Positions 17,612-27,822 of a stretch of 64,000 nt of DNA are shown here, piece by piece. This stretch comes from Corynebacterium sp. Its GTDB lineage: Bacteria > Actinomycetota > Actinomycetes > Mycobacteriales > Mycobacteriaceae. Location: the NCBI RefSeq assembly GCF_030538285.1, contig NZ_JAUNUG010000008.1, positions 1 to 64,000 of the forward strand, read 5' to 3'. A program made the translations under genes and the position numbers. Positions within the stretch are counted from its first letter, which is position 1. The number at the start of each line of letters is the position of its first letter. Below the pieces are notes generated by a model that had not been told where the DNA came from, did no database searches, and saw nothing but the letters and a program-made list of their open reading frames with translations.

Positions 17612-18628
17612 CTAGCCCACGCGCCGGATGGTGTAATCGGCGAGCAGGCGCAGAGCATCGGTGGCGGCGCACTCCGGGAGGCGCGCGATCTGGGTTTCGG
17701 CCTCGTTGAGGTAGCGGTGGACGTCGGCAAGCGCTTTCTGGCGGCCCTGGGATCGTCCCAGCAGCTCGAGCGCGCGGTCGACGTCCTCATCCGCGGTCAA
17801 AGGCCCGGTGAGCAGGCCACGCAGTTCTTCGCCCACCTCGGAGTCCTCGCGCAGCGCGTGAAGGACAGGAAGGGTGAATACGCCTTCCCGCAGGTCGGTG
17901 CCGGGTGTCTTCCCGGATTGTTCGTGGGCGGAGAAGATGTCGATGATGTCGTCGACGATCTGGAAGATCATGCCTACCGCCATGCCGATCTTGTGCAGGG
18001 CATCGGAGTGTTCTGCGGAGGCGCCGGCGTGGTAGGCGCCGAGGTAGCCGGAGGAGGCGATGAGCACGCCGGTCTTCTCGCGGATGACATCCAGGTAGTG
18101 CTCGATGGGGTCGCGGTCGTCGGCGCCGATGGTTTCGCGCATCTGGCCGGTGACCAGGTCCTGGAAGGTGGTGGCGAAGTGGCTGACGGTGTGGGTGTCC
18201 AGCTCGCCCATGAGGCGGGAGGCGTGGGCGAAGAGGATGTCGCCGGCCAGGATGGCGACGGCGTTGTCCCATCGCGCGTTGGCGGAGTCGACGCCGCGGC
18301 GTAGCTCGGCTTCGTCCATGACATCGTCGTGGTAGAGGGTGGCCAGGTGGACGGTTTCCAACGCGGCTGCTGCCTTGACCACTTCAACGGAGCCGGCGCG
18401 CGGCCCGTATTCAGAGGCCAGCAGTGCCATCATGGGGCGAAATCGTTTGCCACCGGCGGCGAGCAGGTGGGTGACTTTGTCGGCGAGGAAGTCCGCGCCT
18501 TTGGCCAGTTCCTCGCGCAGCAGGACTTCAACCTCAGTCATGCCGGCCGCGATGCGGTCGTTGAGCTCGGCGTCTCCCAGGTCCACATGCCCGGCCGGGC
18601 GGGGCTGGTCGGTTGTGCCGTGGGTCAT
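17612..18628 (-). CDS. polyprenyl diphosphate synthase for the menaquinone side chain
   Basis: A 338-residue all-trans prenyltransferase. The first aspartate-rich motif is DDVMD (in LATLYHDDVMDEAELRRG) and the second is DDIID (FQIVDDIIDIF). The GKRFRPMM motif binds IPP. It extends allylic diphosphates with IPP units, probably to the octa/nonaprenyl chain that MenA attaches. ATG 18628 was chosen because the longer frame extends through the divergent promoter region. It is divergent from menJ, matching the grcC1-menJ pairing of mycobacteria. Exact chain length cannot be read from sequence. Confidence 0.9.
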   Translation of the reverse strand: MTHGTTDQPRPAGHVDLGDAELNDRIAAGMTEVEVLLREELAKGADFLADKVTHLLAAGGKRFRPMMALLASEYGPRAGSVEVVKAAAALETVHLATLYHDDVMDEAELRRGVDSANARWDNAVAILAGDILFAHASRLMGELDTHTVSHFATTFQDLVTGQMRETIGADDRDPIEHYLDVIREKTGVLIASSGYLGAYHAGASAEHSDALHKIGMAVGMIFQIVDDIIDIFSAHEQSGKTPGTDLREGVFTLPVLHALREDSEVGEELRGLLTGPLTADEDVDRALELLGRSQGRQKALADVHRYLNEAETQIARLPECAATDALRLLADYTIRRVG

Positions 18629-18720
18629 GTCGGAATGTCCTTGCAACGAGGTGTGCGGGTGATGGTGATCGCGTTCAACCGTAGTCCACAATTGCCGTTC
18701 ACCGTAGTTGGGGTGCCACA

Positions 18721-19959
18721 ATGGGGCGCATGAGTGTGGTGGATGTCCTTGTCGTTGGTGCGGGTCCTGCGGGTGCGGCGGCTGCGATCCATGCGGCTGA
18801 TGCGGGGTTCGATGTTCTGCTTATCGATACCGCCACCTTCCCCCGCGACAAAACCTGCGGCGATGGCCTGACTCCGCGCGCCATTCACGCCCTTCACCGA
18901 CTCGGCCTGGCGGAGGAGGTCACCCGTGACTACCGCAACCAGGGGCTGAAGCTGCGAGGTTTCGGCGGGGCGGTGACGGCACCGTGGCCAGAGGGTTATT
19001 ACGGCACGGTCGGTTCGGCGATGCCACGCAGTACATTCGATCATCTGCTGGTCCGCGCCGCCGTGGAACGCGGCGCGAACCTGTGGGAGGACGCCACGGC
19101 CCTGGACCTGGACGGTGAACTGGTGACGGTGCGTGTGGGGGGCGTCGATAAGCAGGTGCGGGCGCGGTGGATCCTGGTGGCGGACGGGGTGCGCTCGACG
19201 TTCGGCAAGAAGCTCGGTCGGGTGTGGCACCGCGGCGAGGTGTATGGCATCGCGGCGCGCTCCTATTGCGAGACGCCGTTGTCGACGGAACCGTGGATCC
19301 ATTCCGATGTCGAGCTTCTCGACGACACCGGCACCGTCCAGCCCGGCTACGGCTGGATTTTCCCGCTTGGCGACGGCCGCGTGAACCTCGGCGCCGGCGC
19401 TTTATCCACTGACGAGCGTCCTGCGAAGGTCAATACGAAGAAGCTGCTTGCCCACTATGCGGCACTGAAGCGCGAGGAATGGCAGCTGGGCCCCGAGCAG
19501 GATGTAGCCTCCGCGATGTTGCCGATGGGCGGGGCTGTCTCCAACGTTGCCGGCCCGAACTGGATGCTCATTGGCGATGCCGCCGCCCTGGTCAACCCCC
19601 TCAACGGCGAGGGCATCGACTACGGTCTCGAATCGGCGGAACTGGCGGTCGGGCTGCTGCAGGAGGGCCGTGACCTGACCCTCGTGTGGCCACATGTGCT
19701 GCGCGAACACTACGGCGAGGCCTTTCTGATGGCGCGCACCGCCGCACGGCTGCTGACCTACCCGCAGTTCCTGCCGATCTTCGGCCCGCTGGGCCTGCGC
19801 GGTCCGATCGGGGCGGCACTCATGCCGGCGGCCGCCCGCCTGATGGGCAACCTCATCAGCGACGAGGACCGGGACCTCATCGCCCGCGCCTGGCGGCTGG
19901 CTGGCGGGGCGGTGTCCCGGGTGCGACGGGATACGCCGCTGTGGTCTACAACGGCTTAG
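18721..19959 (+). CDS. menJ: menaquinone reductase MenJ (geranylgeranyl reductase family)
   Basis: A 412-residue FAD-dependent oxidoreductase. It has an N-terminal Rossmann motif ([19 protein letters not shown], about residues 9-27), the family signature [15 protein letters not shown], and the second FAD motif [22 protein letters not shown]. In mycobacteria MenJ saturates one isoprene unit of menaquinone. The context of polyprenyl synthase and menG supports this. ATG 18721 and ATG 18730 are both possible starts. The 3' end overlaps convergent menG by 14 bp. Confidence 0.85.
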   Translation: MGRMSVVDVLVVGAGPAGAAAAIHAADAGFDVLLIDTATFPRDKTCGDGLTPRAIHALHRLGLAEEVTRDYRNQGLKLRGFGGAVTAPWPEGYYGTVGSAMPRSTFDHLLVRAAVERGANLWEDATALDLDGELVTVRVGGVDKQVRARWILVADGVRSTFGKKLGRVWHRGEVYGIAARSYCETPLSTEPWIHSDVELLDDTGTVQPGYGWIFPLGDGRVNLGAGALSTDERPAKVNTKKLLAHYAALKREEWQLGPEQDVASAMLPMGGAVSNVAGPNWMLIGDAAALVNPLNGEGIDYGLESAELAVGLLQEGRDLTLVWPHVLREHYGEAFLMARTAARLLTYPQFLPIFGPLGLRGPIGAALMPAAARLMGNLISDEDRDLIARAWRLAGGAVSRVRRDTPLWSTTA

Positions 19960-20635
19960 TGGCCGAGTGCAGTGCCACGATCCCGAAGCTGAGGTTCTGC
20001 CAGCCGGCGTTCTCCCAGCCGTTGGCGTTGATCACCTGCGCCAGACCCTCCTGGCCGGGCCAGGCGCGGATGGAGTCCGCGAGGTACTCGTAGGCGTCCG
20101 GGTTGGAGGAGAACACACGCGCCATTTGCGGCAGCAGGCGCGTGAGGTACTCCTTGTACACGGTGCCGAAGACGGGCACCACCGGGGTGGAGAACTCGGC
20201 GATGGTCAGGCGGCCGCCTGGCTTGGTCACGCGCGCCATCTCACGCAGGCCGGCTTCATGGTCATGGATGTTGCGCAGGCCGTAGGAAATGGTGACGGCG
20301 TCGAAGGTGTCGTCCGCGAACGGCAGCTGCATGCCGTCGCCGCAGACCTTCGGTACGTCGCGCTCCCGGCCGGCGGCGAGCATGCCCTGGGAGAAGTCGC
20401 AGGCCACGCACCAGGCGCCGGACTTGGCCAGCTCCACGGTGGAGACGGCGGTGCCGGCGGCCAGATCGAGGACCTTCTCCCCCGGCTGGAGGTTGAGCCG
20501 CTCGCGGGTGCGACGCCGCCAGCGCGCGTCCTGCCCGAAGGACAAGATGGTGTTGGTCAGGTCGTACTTCTCGCCGACGGCGTCGAACATTGACGCCACG
20601 TCGAAGGGTTTTTTGTCCAGGTCTGCCTTAGCCAC
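19946..20635 (-). CDS. menG: demethylmenaquinone methyltransferase
   Basis: A 229-residue SAM-dependent methyltransferase of the UbiE/MenG family performing the last ring methylation of menaquinone. Evidence: the N-terminal signature [20 protein letters not shown], the SAM motif [12 protein letters not shown] (about residues 55-66), and the family motif [19 protein letters not shown]. It is the terminal gene of the minus-strand run mgtA-menG, 25 bp after mgtA's neighbour boundary, and converges on menJ. Confidence 0.95.
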   Translation of the reverse strand: MAKADLDKKPFDVASMFDAVGEKYDLTNTILSFGQDARWRRRTRERLNLQPGEKVLDLAAGTAVSTVELAKSGAWCVACDFSQGMLAAGRERDVPKVCGDGMQLPFADDTFDAVTISYGLRNIHDHEAGLREMARVTKPGGRLTIAEFSTPVVPVFGTVYKEYLTRLLPQMARVFSSNPDAYEYLADSIRAWPGQEGLAQVINANGWENAGWQNLSFGIVALHSATKPL

Positions 20636-20660
20636 CCGTTCAGTCTAGGCGAGCACCCGC

Positions 20661-21869
20661 TTAAGCGACGCGGGCACCCAACGCCTTCGCCGCCCACAGC
20701 GGCAGTTCGGGGCGCGGCCCGAAGAAGGTGAGCGGTACGCGGCGGGTCTCATCGATGACCTCGTCGTAGTAGCCCAGGAGCTGCTCGCACAGTGCTTCCC
20801 AGGTCTTGTTCTGCACCGAGGTGCGCGCATTGTGGCGCAGGGCGTCGTGGCGTTCATCGTGGAGCAGCCACTCGGCGGCGACGGGCAGATCACGGGTGAA
20901 GGTGTCGACGTCGAGCAGCAATCCGTTGTAGCGCTCCTGGATGAGGTCGACCGGACCGCCGGCGCGGGGACCGATGGTGGGCACGCCGGAGGCCTGCGCC
21001 TCCTGAATTGCCTGGCAGAAAGTCTCGAACTCGCCCGCGTGGACGAACAGGTCGAGGGAGGCGTAGGCGCGGGCCAATTCCTCCCCGCCCAGCGCGCCGG
21101 TGAACACCGCCTTCGGCATGAGGGATTCCAGCTCCGGGCGGGAGGGGCCGTCGCCGACGATCACCAGCTGGATGTCGCGGCGCCCGTGCAGCGAGACCAG
21201 GCGGTGCACGCCCTTCTCTGCGGCCAGGCGGCCGACGAAACCGACGATCTTCTTGCGGCCCGAGCGGTCCCACTGGCGGCGCAGGGCCGGGTCGCGCTTC
21301 TCCGGGTGGAAACGCACGGCGTCAACGCCGCGGCCCCAGTGGCGGACATTGTTGATGCCGTGATCCTCCAGCTCAGAGATGGTCAGCGAGGAGGGCGCCA
21401 GGGTCATCTGGCACATGTTGTGGATGTGGCGGGTCCACTCCCACGCCGCCGCGGCCAGCGGGGCGAGGTGGTATTTCGTGGCGAAGCCGGCGACATCGGT
21501 CTGATACAGCGCCACCGCCGGGATGCGCAGCTGGCGGGCGGCATAGGCACCGGCGGCACCGAGCACGAAGGGGCTGGCCAGGTGGATGATATCGGGGGCG
21601 AACTCGCGCAACGCGTCGGTAACGGTGGCGTTGGGCACCCCGATCGGCAACGAGTCGATCAGCGGCATGCGCACGGTGGGCACCCGGACGATCTCAAAGC
21701 CGAGGTAGGAGTGGATCTCCTCCTGAAAATCGCGGGCGCCGGGGGCGATGACCATCGCCTCATGCCCCTCACGGTGGAGGTGTTCGAGCACCCGGAGGAC
21801 CGAGTTCGTCACACCGTTGACGTTGGGGAGGAAGGATTCGGCGACGATGGCAACACGCATGCGTGACAT
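20661..21869 (-). CDS. mgtA: GDP-mannose-dependent alpha-mannosyltransferase (GT4)
   Basis: A 402-residue GT-B glycosyltransferase. The N-terminal acceptor half begins MRVAIVAESFLPNVNGVTNSV. The donor half has VGFVGRLAAEKGVHRLVSLH and the E-x7-E motif EFETFCQAIQEAQASGVPTIG. In C. glutamicum and M. tuberculosis the orthologue at this locus (mgtA) adds mannose to a glucuronosyl-diacylglycerol glycolipid at the membrane. Assignment rests on family and synteny next to menD/menG. Start: ATG 21869 has AGGAG only three bases away and ATG 21860 has it twelve away, so the true start is uncertain by three codons. Confidence 0.85.
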   Translation of the reverse strand: MSRMRVAIVAESFLPNVNGVTNSVLRVLEHLHREGHEAMVIAPGARDFQEEIHSYLGFEIVRVPTVRMPLIDSLPIGVPNATVTDALREFAPDIIHLASPFVLGAAGAYAARQLRIPAVALYQTDVAGFATKYHLAPLAAAAWEWTRHIHNMCQMTLAPSSLTISELEDHGINNVRHWGRGVDAVRFHPEKRDPALRRQWDRSGRKKIVGFVGRLAAEKGVHRLVSLHGRRDIQLVIVGDGPSRPELESLMPKAVFTGALGGEELARAYASLDLFVHAGEFETFCQAIQEAQASGVPTIGPRAGGPVDLIQERYNGLLLDVDTFTRDLPVAAEWLLHDERHDALRHNARTSVQNKTWEALCEQLLGYYDEVIDETRRVPLTFFGPRPELPLWAAKALGARVA

Positions 21870-21901
21870 GATCTCCTACCTATGCGACATCGCCCTGAGC
21901 T

Positions 21902-22351
21902 TTAGTTCAACTTGGGGCGAACTTCCGGTGAACTGGGGCGGGTGCGGGTGGCCCGTCCGACTGCCCACCACAATACGGCAGCGATAACCGTTGTCACTAG
22001 CGCGACGCTGAGAGCAGGGATGATCGCCAACGTCCATTCCCTCCCCTCCACTTTGACGAGGTCGGGGTCGGACTTGGCGTAGGTCACCCACACGCGTTGC
22101 CCTTCGCCCAGCCCGGTCGGGTAGAGCAGACCGGTCGGGGGCGAGTGATAGATGCCCTCTTCGTCGCGGAAGTCGATCGTGGTGCGCACCCAGCTGGTTC
22201 CGGTCACGGTGGCCAGCGCCCGGCCGGGATCGGCGCCTATGGTGCGGTCGTTGAGGGCGGGCCCGATGACCATGGCCACTGCCCCGAGCAGCGCCGCCGC
22301 ATACAGCAGCAGCACCAGTTGCCGGCCGCGGCGGCCGATGCTCTCCCTCAC
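21902..22351 (-). CDS. DUF3592-like membrane protein
   Basis: A 149-residue protein with two membrane helices ([19 protein letters not shown] and [25 protein letters not shown]) flanking an extracytoplasmic domain. That domain contains [29 protein letters not shown] and [18 protein letters not shown], the usual DUF3592 pattern. The GTG at 22351 overlaps the menD stop (GTGA), so it is coupled to menD. It corresponds in position to the unknown membrane gene between mgtA and menD in mycobacteria. Function unknown. Confidence 0.75.
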   Translation of the reverse strand: MRESIGRRGRQLVLLLYAAALLGAVAMVIGPALNDRTIGADPGRALATVTGTSWVRTTIDFRDEEGIYHSPPTGLLYPTGLGEGQRVWVTYAKSDPDLVKVEGREWTLAIIPALSVALVTTVIAAVLWWAVGRATRTRPSSPEVRPKLN

Positions 22352-23952
22352 TTGCTCAGCGCCTCGTGCATGGCGCGGCGGGTGGCGCGGGTGGTGCGCG
22401 CCTCGATGACGCTGAGGCCGTCGTGGGGTTCGCTCAGGGCGTCGAGAAGCTCGCGCAATCCCGTGACCTCCCGGTGTGCGACGCCGAAGCCGGCGCACAG
22501 ATCGCTTATCGACGCCCCGTGCGGCGTCCCGAACGCCCGCTCAAAGCTGGCGCGCAGCTCGGGGGCACCGATTTCAAGGGTCTCGAAGATGCCGCCGCCG
22601 TCGTCGTTGGCGACGACGATGGTGAGGTTCTCCGGGTGGGTGTCCGCGGGCCCGATGAGCAGGCCGCCGATGTCGTGGAGGAAGGTGACATCACCGAGCA
22701 GGGCGACGGTGCGCGGGGCGCGCGGTTCATCCGGGTGGGCGGCCTGGGTGGCCAGGGCGATGCCGATGGCCTGGGAGACGGTGCCGTCGATACCCGCGGC
22801 CCCGCGTGGCGAATAGGTGTCCACCCCGTCATAGGGCAGGCCGACGAAGCTGGCGTCACGCACCGGGTTCGAGGCGCCGAGCACCAGCGTGTCGCCGGTG
22901 CCGAGGGTGTCGGAGATCGCCGCCGCCACGTGCAACCCGGTGAAACCGTGCGCCGGATCCGCGATGACCAGGCGCACCGTATCGGCAGCCAGGTCGGAAG
23001 CGGCCTGGCAGATCTTCATCCACTGATCACTTGGCTCGCCCGTGACCTTGACCGTGCTGCCGCGGCGGGAGTCGGGGCGCGGATCGCTGAAATCGGCAGT
23101 GCGGCTGAGCGTGATCAGCTCGATGTCCGGGTCATTGATCAGCCCCAGCACATCGCGGTGCAGCGTCGGATGCCCGACAACGATCACCTGTTCCGGCTTG
23201 GTGTCCACCACGTAATCGTTGGCGCTGATCTGCGGTTTCCGGAAGATCCCGGCCGCCAGGGGATGCACCGGATGGTAGGGGGCGGGCGCGGTGGGCTCCG
23301 CGATGGTCGGCACGTCTTCCAGGCCTTCGACGGCCCAGGCTTCGTCACCGGCGATGACGAGGGTGTTGCGGCTCAGGTCGACGGTGACCTCGCCGTGGTC
23401 GTGCGGTCGTGGCCCGGGCGCGCGCCCCAAGGTCCGGCTGCTGGGTTCCGCAGGCAATTGCTTTCCGACGAGCGGGGCCTCCAACTCCACATTGATGTGT
23501 ACCTGCGCCTGCGTGGTGAAGGCCTCGGCTATCCGGGGAATGTCCGCCGCCGCCACAATGGGCGTCGTCTCTGCGTAACGGCCGAAGATGTTGACCTGGT
23601 CGATGGTCTGGCTGGCCCCGGTGCCCTGCATGCGGCGCGGGCGATCAGCGCTGATCACCGCCAGTGGGGTATGAGAATAATGGGCCTCCACCATCGCGGG
23701 AAGGCAGTTGGCAACAGCCGTCCCGGAGGTCATCACCACGCCGACGTGCCGCTTCTGCACCCGGGCGATACCGAGGGCGAGGAAGGCGGCGCTGCGCTCG
23801 TCGTGACGCACATGCACCTTGATATCCCGGCGCGCCAGCAGCGCCAGGCTCAGCGGCGAGTTGCGCGAGCCCGGGCACACCACGACGTCACTTAAGTGGC
23901 GCGAGAGCTGCTCGACGACGCCCTGCGCCAGGTCCATCGACTTGTTATCCAT
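22348..23952 (-). CDS. menD: SEPHCHC synthase MenD
   Basis: A 534-residue thiamine-diphosphate enzyme that joins isochorismate and 2-oxoglutarate in menaquinone synthesis. The N-terminal motif [15 protein letters not shown] and [15 protein letters not shown] (with the ThDP-activating Glu) are diagnostic. The C-terminal ThDP/Mg motif includes [18 protein letters not shown] 23952 ([10 protein letters not shown]) was chosen; the longer frame is arginine- and serine-rich shadow sequence. It is 10 bp downstream of the preceding membrane protein gene. Confidence 0.96.
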   Translation of the reverse strand: MDNKSMDLAQGVVEQLSRHLSDVVVCPGSRNSPLSLALLARRDIKVHVRHDERSAAFLALGIARVQKRHVGVVMTSGTAVANCLPAMVEAHYSHTPLAVISADRPRRMQGTGASQTIDQVNIFGRYAETTPIVAAADIPRIAEAFTTQAQVHINVELEAPLVGKQLPAEPSSRTLGRAPGPRPHDHGEVTVDLSRNTLVIAGDEAWAVEGLEDVPTIAEPTAPAPYHPVHPLAAGIFRKPQISANDYVVDTKPEQVIVVGHPTLHRDVLGLINDPDIELITLSRTADFSDPRPDSRRGSTVKVTGEPSDQWMKICQAASDLAADTVRLVIADPAHGFTGLHVAAAISDTLGTGDTLVLGASNPVRDASFVGLPYDGVDTYSPRGAAGIDGTVSQAIGIALATQAAHPDEPRAPRTVALLGDVTFLHDIGGLLIGPADTHPENLTIVVANDDGGGIFETLEIGAPELRASFERAFGTPHGASISDLCAGFGVAHREVTGLRELLDALSEPHDGLSVIEARTTRATRRAMHEALSK

Positions 23953-23962
23953 GCCGATGAGT

Positions 23963-24394
23963 CTACTGAGCGGGCTCCGATCCCAGCAGTTCGTTGAGCC
24001 AGCCCTCAATGTCGACCTCCGGCAGGTTCTCCGGCACCTCCGGCAACTGGGTGGGGATATCGGTGGGCAGGGCCCGCTCGGTGGTGGTCTCGGTGACGGT
24101 GATCGAGGTGGTCTGGGTAACGGTGGTCGGCTCGACGGGCTTATCGGCCTCCGCGGCGGCCGAGCGCCACAGGAAGAAGAAGGCGACTGCGGCCAGCAGG
24201 GTCAGGCCGAAAAGGATGCCCAGCAGCATCGGCCACGCGCCGCCGCTTTTCGACGCCCGCGGCGGCTCCTGGTAGGCGGGCTGCTCATAGCTGTACTGCG
24301 GCGGTTGGTAGCCGGGGTCATTGTCGCTGGGGAAGTACTGACGCGGCCGGTCGCCGCCGGTGGGGCCGATATAGCGGGTGTCGTCATCGTTCAT
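23963..24394 (-). CDS. single-pass membrane protein, unknown function
   Basis: A 143-residue protein with a Pro/Tyr/Gln-rich cytoplasmic N-terminus (about 1-50), one membrane helix ([21 protein letters not shown], about 56-76) and a Thr-rich external stalk ([20 protein letters not shown]). It sits between menC and menD, with 11-bp gaps on both sides, and is therefore co-transcribed. No enzymatic motif is visible. Confidence 0.7.
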   Translation of the reverse strand: MNDDDTRYIGPTGGDRPRQYFPSDNDPGYQPPQYSYEQPAYQEPPRASKSGGAWPMLLGILFGLTLLAAVAFFFLWRSAAAEADKPVEPTTVTQTTSITVTETTTERALPTDIPTQLPEVPENLPEVDIEGWLNELLGSEPAQ

Positions 24395-24405
24395 GGGGCT
24401 TTAAC

Positions 24406-25404
24406 CTACACGTACTGCCAGGCCTGTCGAACCCTCTCGAACCACCAGTCCCGCCGATCCACAGGCGCCGCCAAGGCGCTGAGACGCTCGGGTTCAGGGG
24501 CCACCGGATCCACGGACATGTGCCCGTCGCTGATCTCACGCGGTCGCGCCACATCCTCCACGAACAACGATCCGGTGGCCAGGCCCGCGGCGGCGGGTGG
24601 GACATCAAGGCCATCATCGTCTTCGAGGACCGGCAGGGCGGCCAGGGCGGCCAAACCGGCGTTCATGCCGACGGCCGTGTCCAGAGCGGAGGCCACCGTG
24701 ACGTCCATGTGGCGGGCACGCAGGTGCTCCGTGAGGTCGAGGACGCGCTGCACGCCGCCGAGCGGGGCGACCTTGAGCACCGCGACATCTGCGGCGCGCA
24801 GCTCCGCCACCCGATAAGGGTCATCGGATCGACGGATCGACTCATCCGCCGCCACCCGCACGAACAACCCGGTGCGCATGAGCTCCCCCCGCAGCTGTGC
24901 CAGTTCCTCCACCGAGTGGCAAGGCTGTTCCATATAGTCCAAGGGCCCGAGCGCGCGGGCCGCCTCGAGAGCCTCGGGGACGGTCCAGCCACGGTTGGCG
25001 TCGACCCGCACGACCGCCCCGGGCAGCACCTCGCGCACGGCCTGCACGCGGGCGACGTCGTCGGCCAGCGACTGCCCTTTCTCCGCGACCTTCACCTTCA
25101 CCACCCGGCACCCCGGGTAGCGGGCCAGCACCGATTCCACCTCACCGGGCGCCACCGCCGGGACAGTGGCGTTGACTTCGACCACGCGACGTCGATAAGC
25201 AGGAAAACCCTGGAACGCTGCCTCCAGCCCGGCGCGCAACCACGCGGCGGCCTCGACCGCGTCGTACTCCAGGAACGGGGCGAACTCGCCCCAGCCAGCG
25301 GGGCCGTCGATAAGCAGGGCCTCGCGGGTGTCCACCCCGCGGAAACGCACCGCCATCGGCAGAGCAACAACGTGGGCGCGGTCGAGGATGTCATCGATGT
25401 GCAT
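24406..25404 (-). CDS. menC: o-succinylbenzoate synthase
   Basis: A 332-residue enolase-superfamily dehydratase making o-succinylbenzoate from SHCHC. The barrel catalytic motifs are VKVKVAE (the KxK lysines), VRVDANRGWTVPEA (metal Asp), DYMEQP (metal Glu), AADESIR (metal Asp) and VLKVAPLGG (opposite-face Lys). ATG 25404 (MHIDDILDRAHVVALPM) is the natural start. It is five bases downstream of the peptidase E gene. Confidence 0.93.
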   Translation of the reverse strand: MHIDDILDRAHVVALPMAVRFRGVDTREALLIDGPAGWGEFAPFLEYDAVEAAAWLRAGLEAAFQGFPAYRRRVVEVNATVPAVAPGEVESVLARYPGCRVVKVKVAEKGQSLADDVARVQAVREVLPGAVVRVDANRGWTVPEALEAARALGPLDYMEQPCHSVEELAQLRGELMRTGLFVRVAADESIRRSDDPYRVAELRAADVAVLKVAPLGGVQRVLDLTEHLRARHMDVTVASALDTAVGMNAGLAALAALPVLEDDDGLDVPPAAAGLATGSLFVEDVARPREISDGHMSVDPVAPEPERLSALAAPVDRRDWWFERVRQAWQYV

Positions 25405-25409
25405 GGGAC

Positions 25410-26000
25410 CTACAGTAGGCGGGCCTCGTCGTCCTCGATGAGCAGGGCCTGCCCGTCCCGCAACAGCACCAGTTGCCACTCCTCCCCGAAGCGGCGCACC
25501 GTCTCCGCATAGAGGTCGATGGGGAACGTCTCGCTACCCTGCGCGTGCGGGATGACCACCAGATCCGTGAACCCGAGGCCGGTGTGCTCAACCAGGTCCG
25601 GGGCGACGCCCGGCGAGTCGAGCAGGCTGACCGGCCCGATGTCCGGGCCCGCCACCACCGATCCCGCCGAACACCCGACATAGGTCAGCCCGGCGCGGAC
25701 ATGCCGGGTGAGGATCTCGTCGGTACCGGTCGAGCGCAACACGTGCAGCAGGTCGAAGGTCTCCCCACCCGCGACGTACACGGCGTCAACTTCGCCGAGG
25801 ATGCGGTCCACCTCCGCGGGCGGGGTCTCGGCCAACGGCAGCTCCACCAGCTCCAGGCCGTGAGCGCGCAGGCCCTCGCGTTCGGTATTCACCCACGGGG
25901 CATCCCCGAAGGAGCGGGCGGCATCGGAGACGTAGGCGACCGTCCCGGACACGTGATCGGCGAGGCGGTCGTGGAGGAAAGAGGTCAGCAGCAGCTTCAT
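25410..26000 (-). CDS. peptidase S51 family protein (dipeptidase E-like)
   Basis: A 196-residue protein of the PepE/S51 fold. The nucleophile elbow [10 protein letters not shown] carries the predicted catalytic Ser, and the family has the [17 protein letters not shown] segment and a His in [10 protein letters not shown]. Related enzymes hydrolyse Asp-X dipeptides or related substrates; specificity here is unknown. It is immediately upstream of menC on the same strand and is divergent from the dehydratase gene. Confidence 0.8.
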   Translation of the reverse strand: MKLLLTSFLHDRLADHVSGTVAYVSDAARSFGDAPWVNTEREGLRAHGLELVELPLAETPPAEVDRILGEVDAVYVAGGETFDLLHVLRSTGTDEILTRHVRAGLTYVGCSAGSVVAGPDIGPVSLLDSPGVAPDLVEHTGLGFTDLVVIPHAQGSETFPIDLYAETVRRFGEEWQLVLLRDGQALLIEDDEARLL

Positions 26001-26026
26001 GGCACCAGCCTAGAAACTTCCGGACA

Positions 26027-26329
26027 ATGGCGACCATGACCGACACCAAGCAGATCCTCACCCCAGAACAGATCACCGACGCCGACCTCCAAGGCTGGGA
26101 GAACAAGGGCGATCAGATCGCCGCCACCTTCGACACCGGCGACTTCGCCACCGGCCTACGCCTGGTCAACCTCATCGGAGAATCCGCCGAGGAAGCCAAC
26201 CACCACCCGGACATCACACTCACCTACGGACAGGTCGATGTCACCTTGTCCAGCCACGATGTCGGCGGGCTGACCATCCGCGACGTCCGCCTCGCCCGGG
26301 TGATCAACGAGCATGCGGCAGGCCTTTAA
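26027..26329 (+). CDS. 4a-hydroxytetrahydrobiopterin dehydratase (PCD-like)
   Basis: A 100-residue pterin-4a-carbinolamine dehydratase fold protein. The hallmark EEANHHPDITLTYGQVDVTLSSHDVGGLT contains the catalytic histidine pair (HHPD) and the later His. It may start at ATG 26027 or 26036. No aromatic amino acid hydroxylase is visible in the window, so its role may be in pterin recycling or moonlighting. It is 9 bp upstream of menB and probably co-transcribed. Confidence 0.9.
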   Translation: MATMTDTKQILTPEQITDADLQGWENKGDQIAATFDTGDFATGLRLVNLIGESAEEANHHPDITLTYGQVDVTLSSHDVGGLTIRDVRLARVINEHAAGL

Positions 26330-26338
26330 GCTGGGGGC

Positions 26339-27295
26339 ATGAGCTACAGCACAGACAATCCCTTCGATGCCTCCCAGTGGGAGACGGTCGCAGGTTTCGA
26401 GGACCTCACCGACATCACCTACCACCGCCACGTGGGCACGCAACGCAAGGACGGCATCGTCCGCATCGCCTTCGACCGCCCCGAGGTGCGCAACGCCTTC
26501 CGCCCGCACACCGTCGACGAGCTCTACCGCACGCTCGACCACGCGCGGCGCACCCCCGATGTCGGCGTCATCCTCATCACCGGCAACGGGCCCTCCGCCA
26601 AGGATGGCGGCTGGGCGTTCTGCTCCGGCGGTGACCAGCGCATCCGCGGCCGCTCCGGCTACCAGTACGCCCGGGAGCACGACTCGAACGACGCCGCGGC
26701 CGATGTCTCCACCGTCGACGAGGCCCGCACCAAGGCCGAGGGCGGGCGCCTGCACATCCTCGAGGTGCAGCGTCTTATCCGCACCATGCCCAAGGTGGTC
26801 ATCGCCGTGGTCAATGGTTGGGCGGCCGGCGGCGGACACTCGCTGCACGTCATCTGCGACCTGACCATCGCCTCCCGCCAGGAGGCCCGCTTCAAACAGA
26901 CCGACGCCGACGTCGGCTCCTTCGACGCCGGCTACGGCTCCGCCTACCTGGCCAAGCAGGTCGGCCAGAAGTTCGCCCGTGAGATCTTCTTCCTCGGCCG
27001 CGCCTACTCCGCCGAGGACATGCAGCGCATGGGGGCGGTCAACATCGTCGCCGACCACGCTGCGTTGGAGGAGGAGGCGATCCAGGTGGCGCGGGAGATC
27101 AACGGCAAGTCCCCCACCGCGCAGCGCATGCTCAAGTTCGCCTTCAACCTCACCGATGACGGCCTCATGGGCCAGCAGGTCTTCGCCGGCGAGGCCACCC
27201 GACTGGCGTATATGACCGACGAGGCCGTGGAAGGCAAGGACGCCTTCTTAAACAAGCGCGAGCCCCACTGGGATCAGTACCCCTTCTATTACTGA
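26339..27295 (+). CDS. menB: 1,4-dihydroxy-2-naphthoyl-CoA synthase
   Basis: A 318-residue crotonase-fold enzyme that cyclises OSB-CoA. It has the MenB-specific features WAFCSGGDQRIRG, the oxyanion-hole stretch VVNGWAAGGGHSLHVICDLTIAS, FKQTDADVGSFDAGYGSAYLAKQVG, and the C-terminal KREPHWDQYPFYY. It is slightly longer than the E. coli enzyme at the N-terminus, as usual in actinobacteria. Its TGA overlaps the next ATG by one base. Confidence 0.97.
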   Translation: MSYSTDNPFDASQWETVAGFEDLTDITYHRHVGTQRKDGIVRIAFDRPEVRNAFRPHTVDELYRTLDHARRTPDVGVILITGNGPSAKDGGWAFCSGGDQRIRGRSGYQYAREHDSNDAAADVSTVDEARTKAEGGRLHILEVQRLIRTMPKVVIAVVNGWAAGGGHSLHVICDLTIASRQEARFKQTDADVGSFDAGYGSAYLAKQVGQKFAREIFFLGRAYSAEDMQRMGAVNIVADHAALEEEAIQVAREINGKSPTAQRMLKFAFNLTDDGLMGQQVFAGEATRLAYMTDEAVEGKDAFLNKREPHWDQYPFYY

Positions 27296-27822
27296 TGCTC
27301 TCCCAACTCAACCTTCCGCCCCGCGCCGTGCTGGCCATCGACGGCCACGGCGCCAGCGGCAAGACCACCCTGGCCCGGCGCCTGGCCGCCGAACATGGCG
27401 CGGCGTGCGTGGTGGGCACCGATGATCTCGCCTGGCACCACTCGTTCTTCGACTGGGCCGACCTGCTTATCGACGCCGTCCTCCTCCCCTACCGCGCCGG
27501 GCACCCGGTCTCCTACCGTCCGCCGGGTTGGGTGAAGATGGACCGTCCGGGTTCCATCGAGGTGCCCGCGGAGACGGAACTACTCATCGTGGAGGGCACC
27601 GGCGCGGGCCGCCGCGAGGCGGCACCCTTCGTCGACGCTCTCATCTGGGTGGATGTCGACCTGGACGTCGCCCGCGAACGCGGCCTGGCCCGTGACGTGG
27701 CCAGCGGCGTCAACGGCACCCGCGAGGAGGCGGAGAAGTTCTGGGACGAGTGGATGGCCGAGGAGATTCCCTTCCTCGACCATCACCGGCCGTGGGAACG
27801 CGCTGATCTCATCGTGGAATGA
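27295..27822 (+). CDS. P-loop nucleotide kinase-like protein (uridine kinase-like)
   Basis: A 175-residue P-loop protein with Walker A GHGASGKTTLARRL (about residues 17-30) and a Walker-B-like strand ELLIVEGTGAGRRE. VDLDVARERGLARD resembles the LID arginines of uridine/nucleoside kinases. The substrate is not evident. It is coupled to menB through a TGATG junction. Its 3' end abuts the convergent YceI gene. Confidence 0.7.
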   Translation: MLSQLNLPPRAVLAIDGHGASGKTTLARRLAAEHGAACVVGTDDLAWHHSFFDWADLLIDAVLLPYRAGHPVSYRPPGWVKMDRPGSIEVPAETELLIVEGTGAGRREAAPFVDALIWVDVDLDVARERGLARDVASGVNGTREEAEKFWDEWMAEEIPFLDHHRPWERADLIVE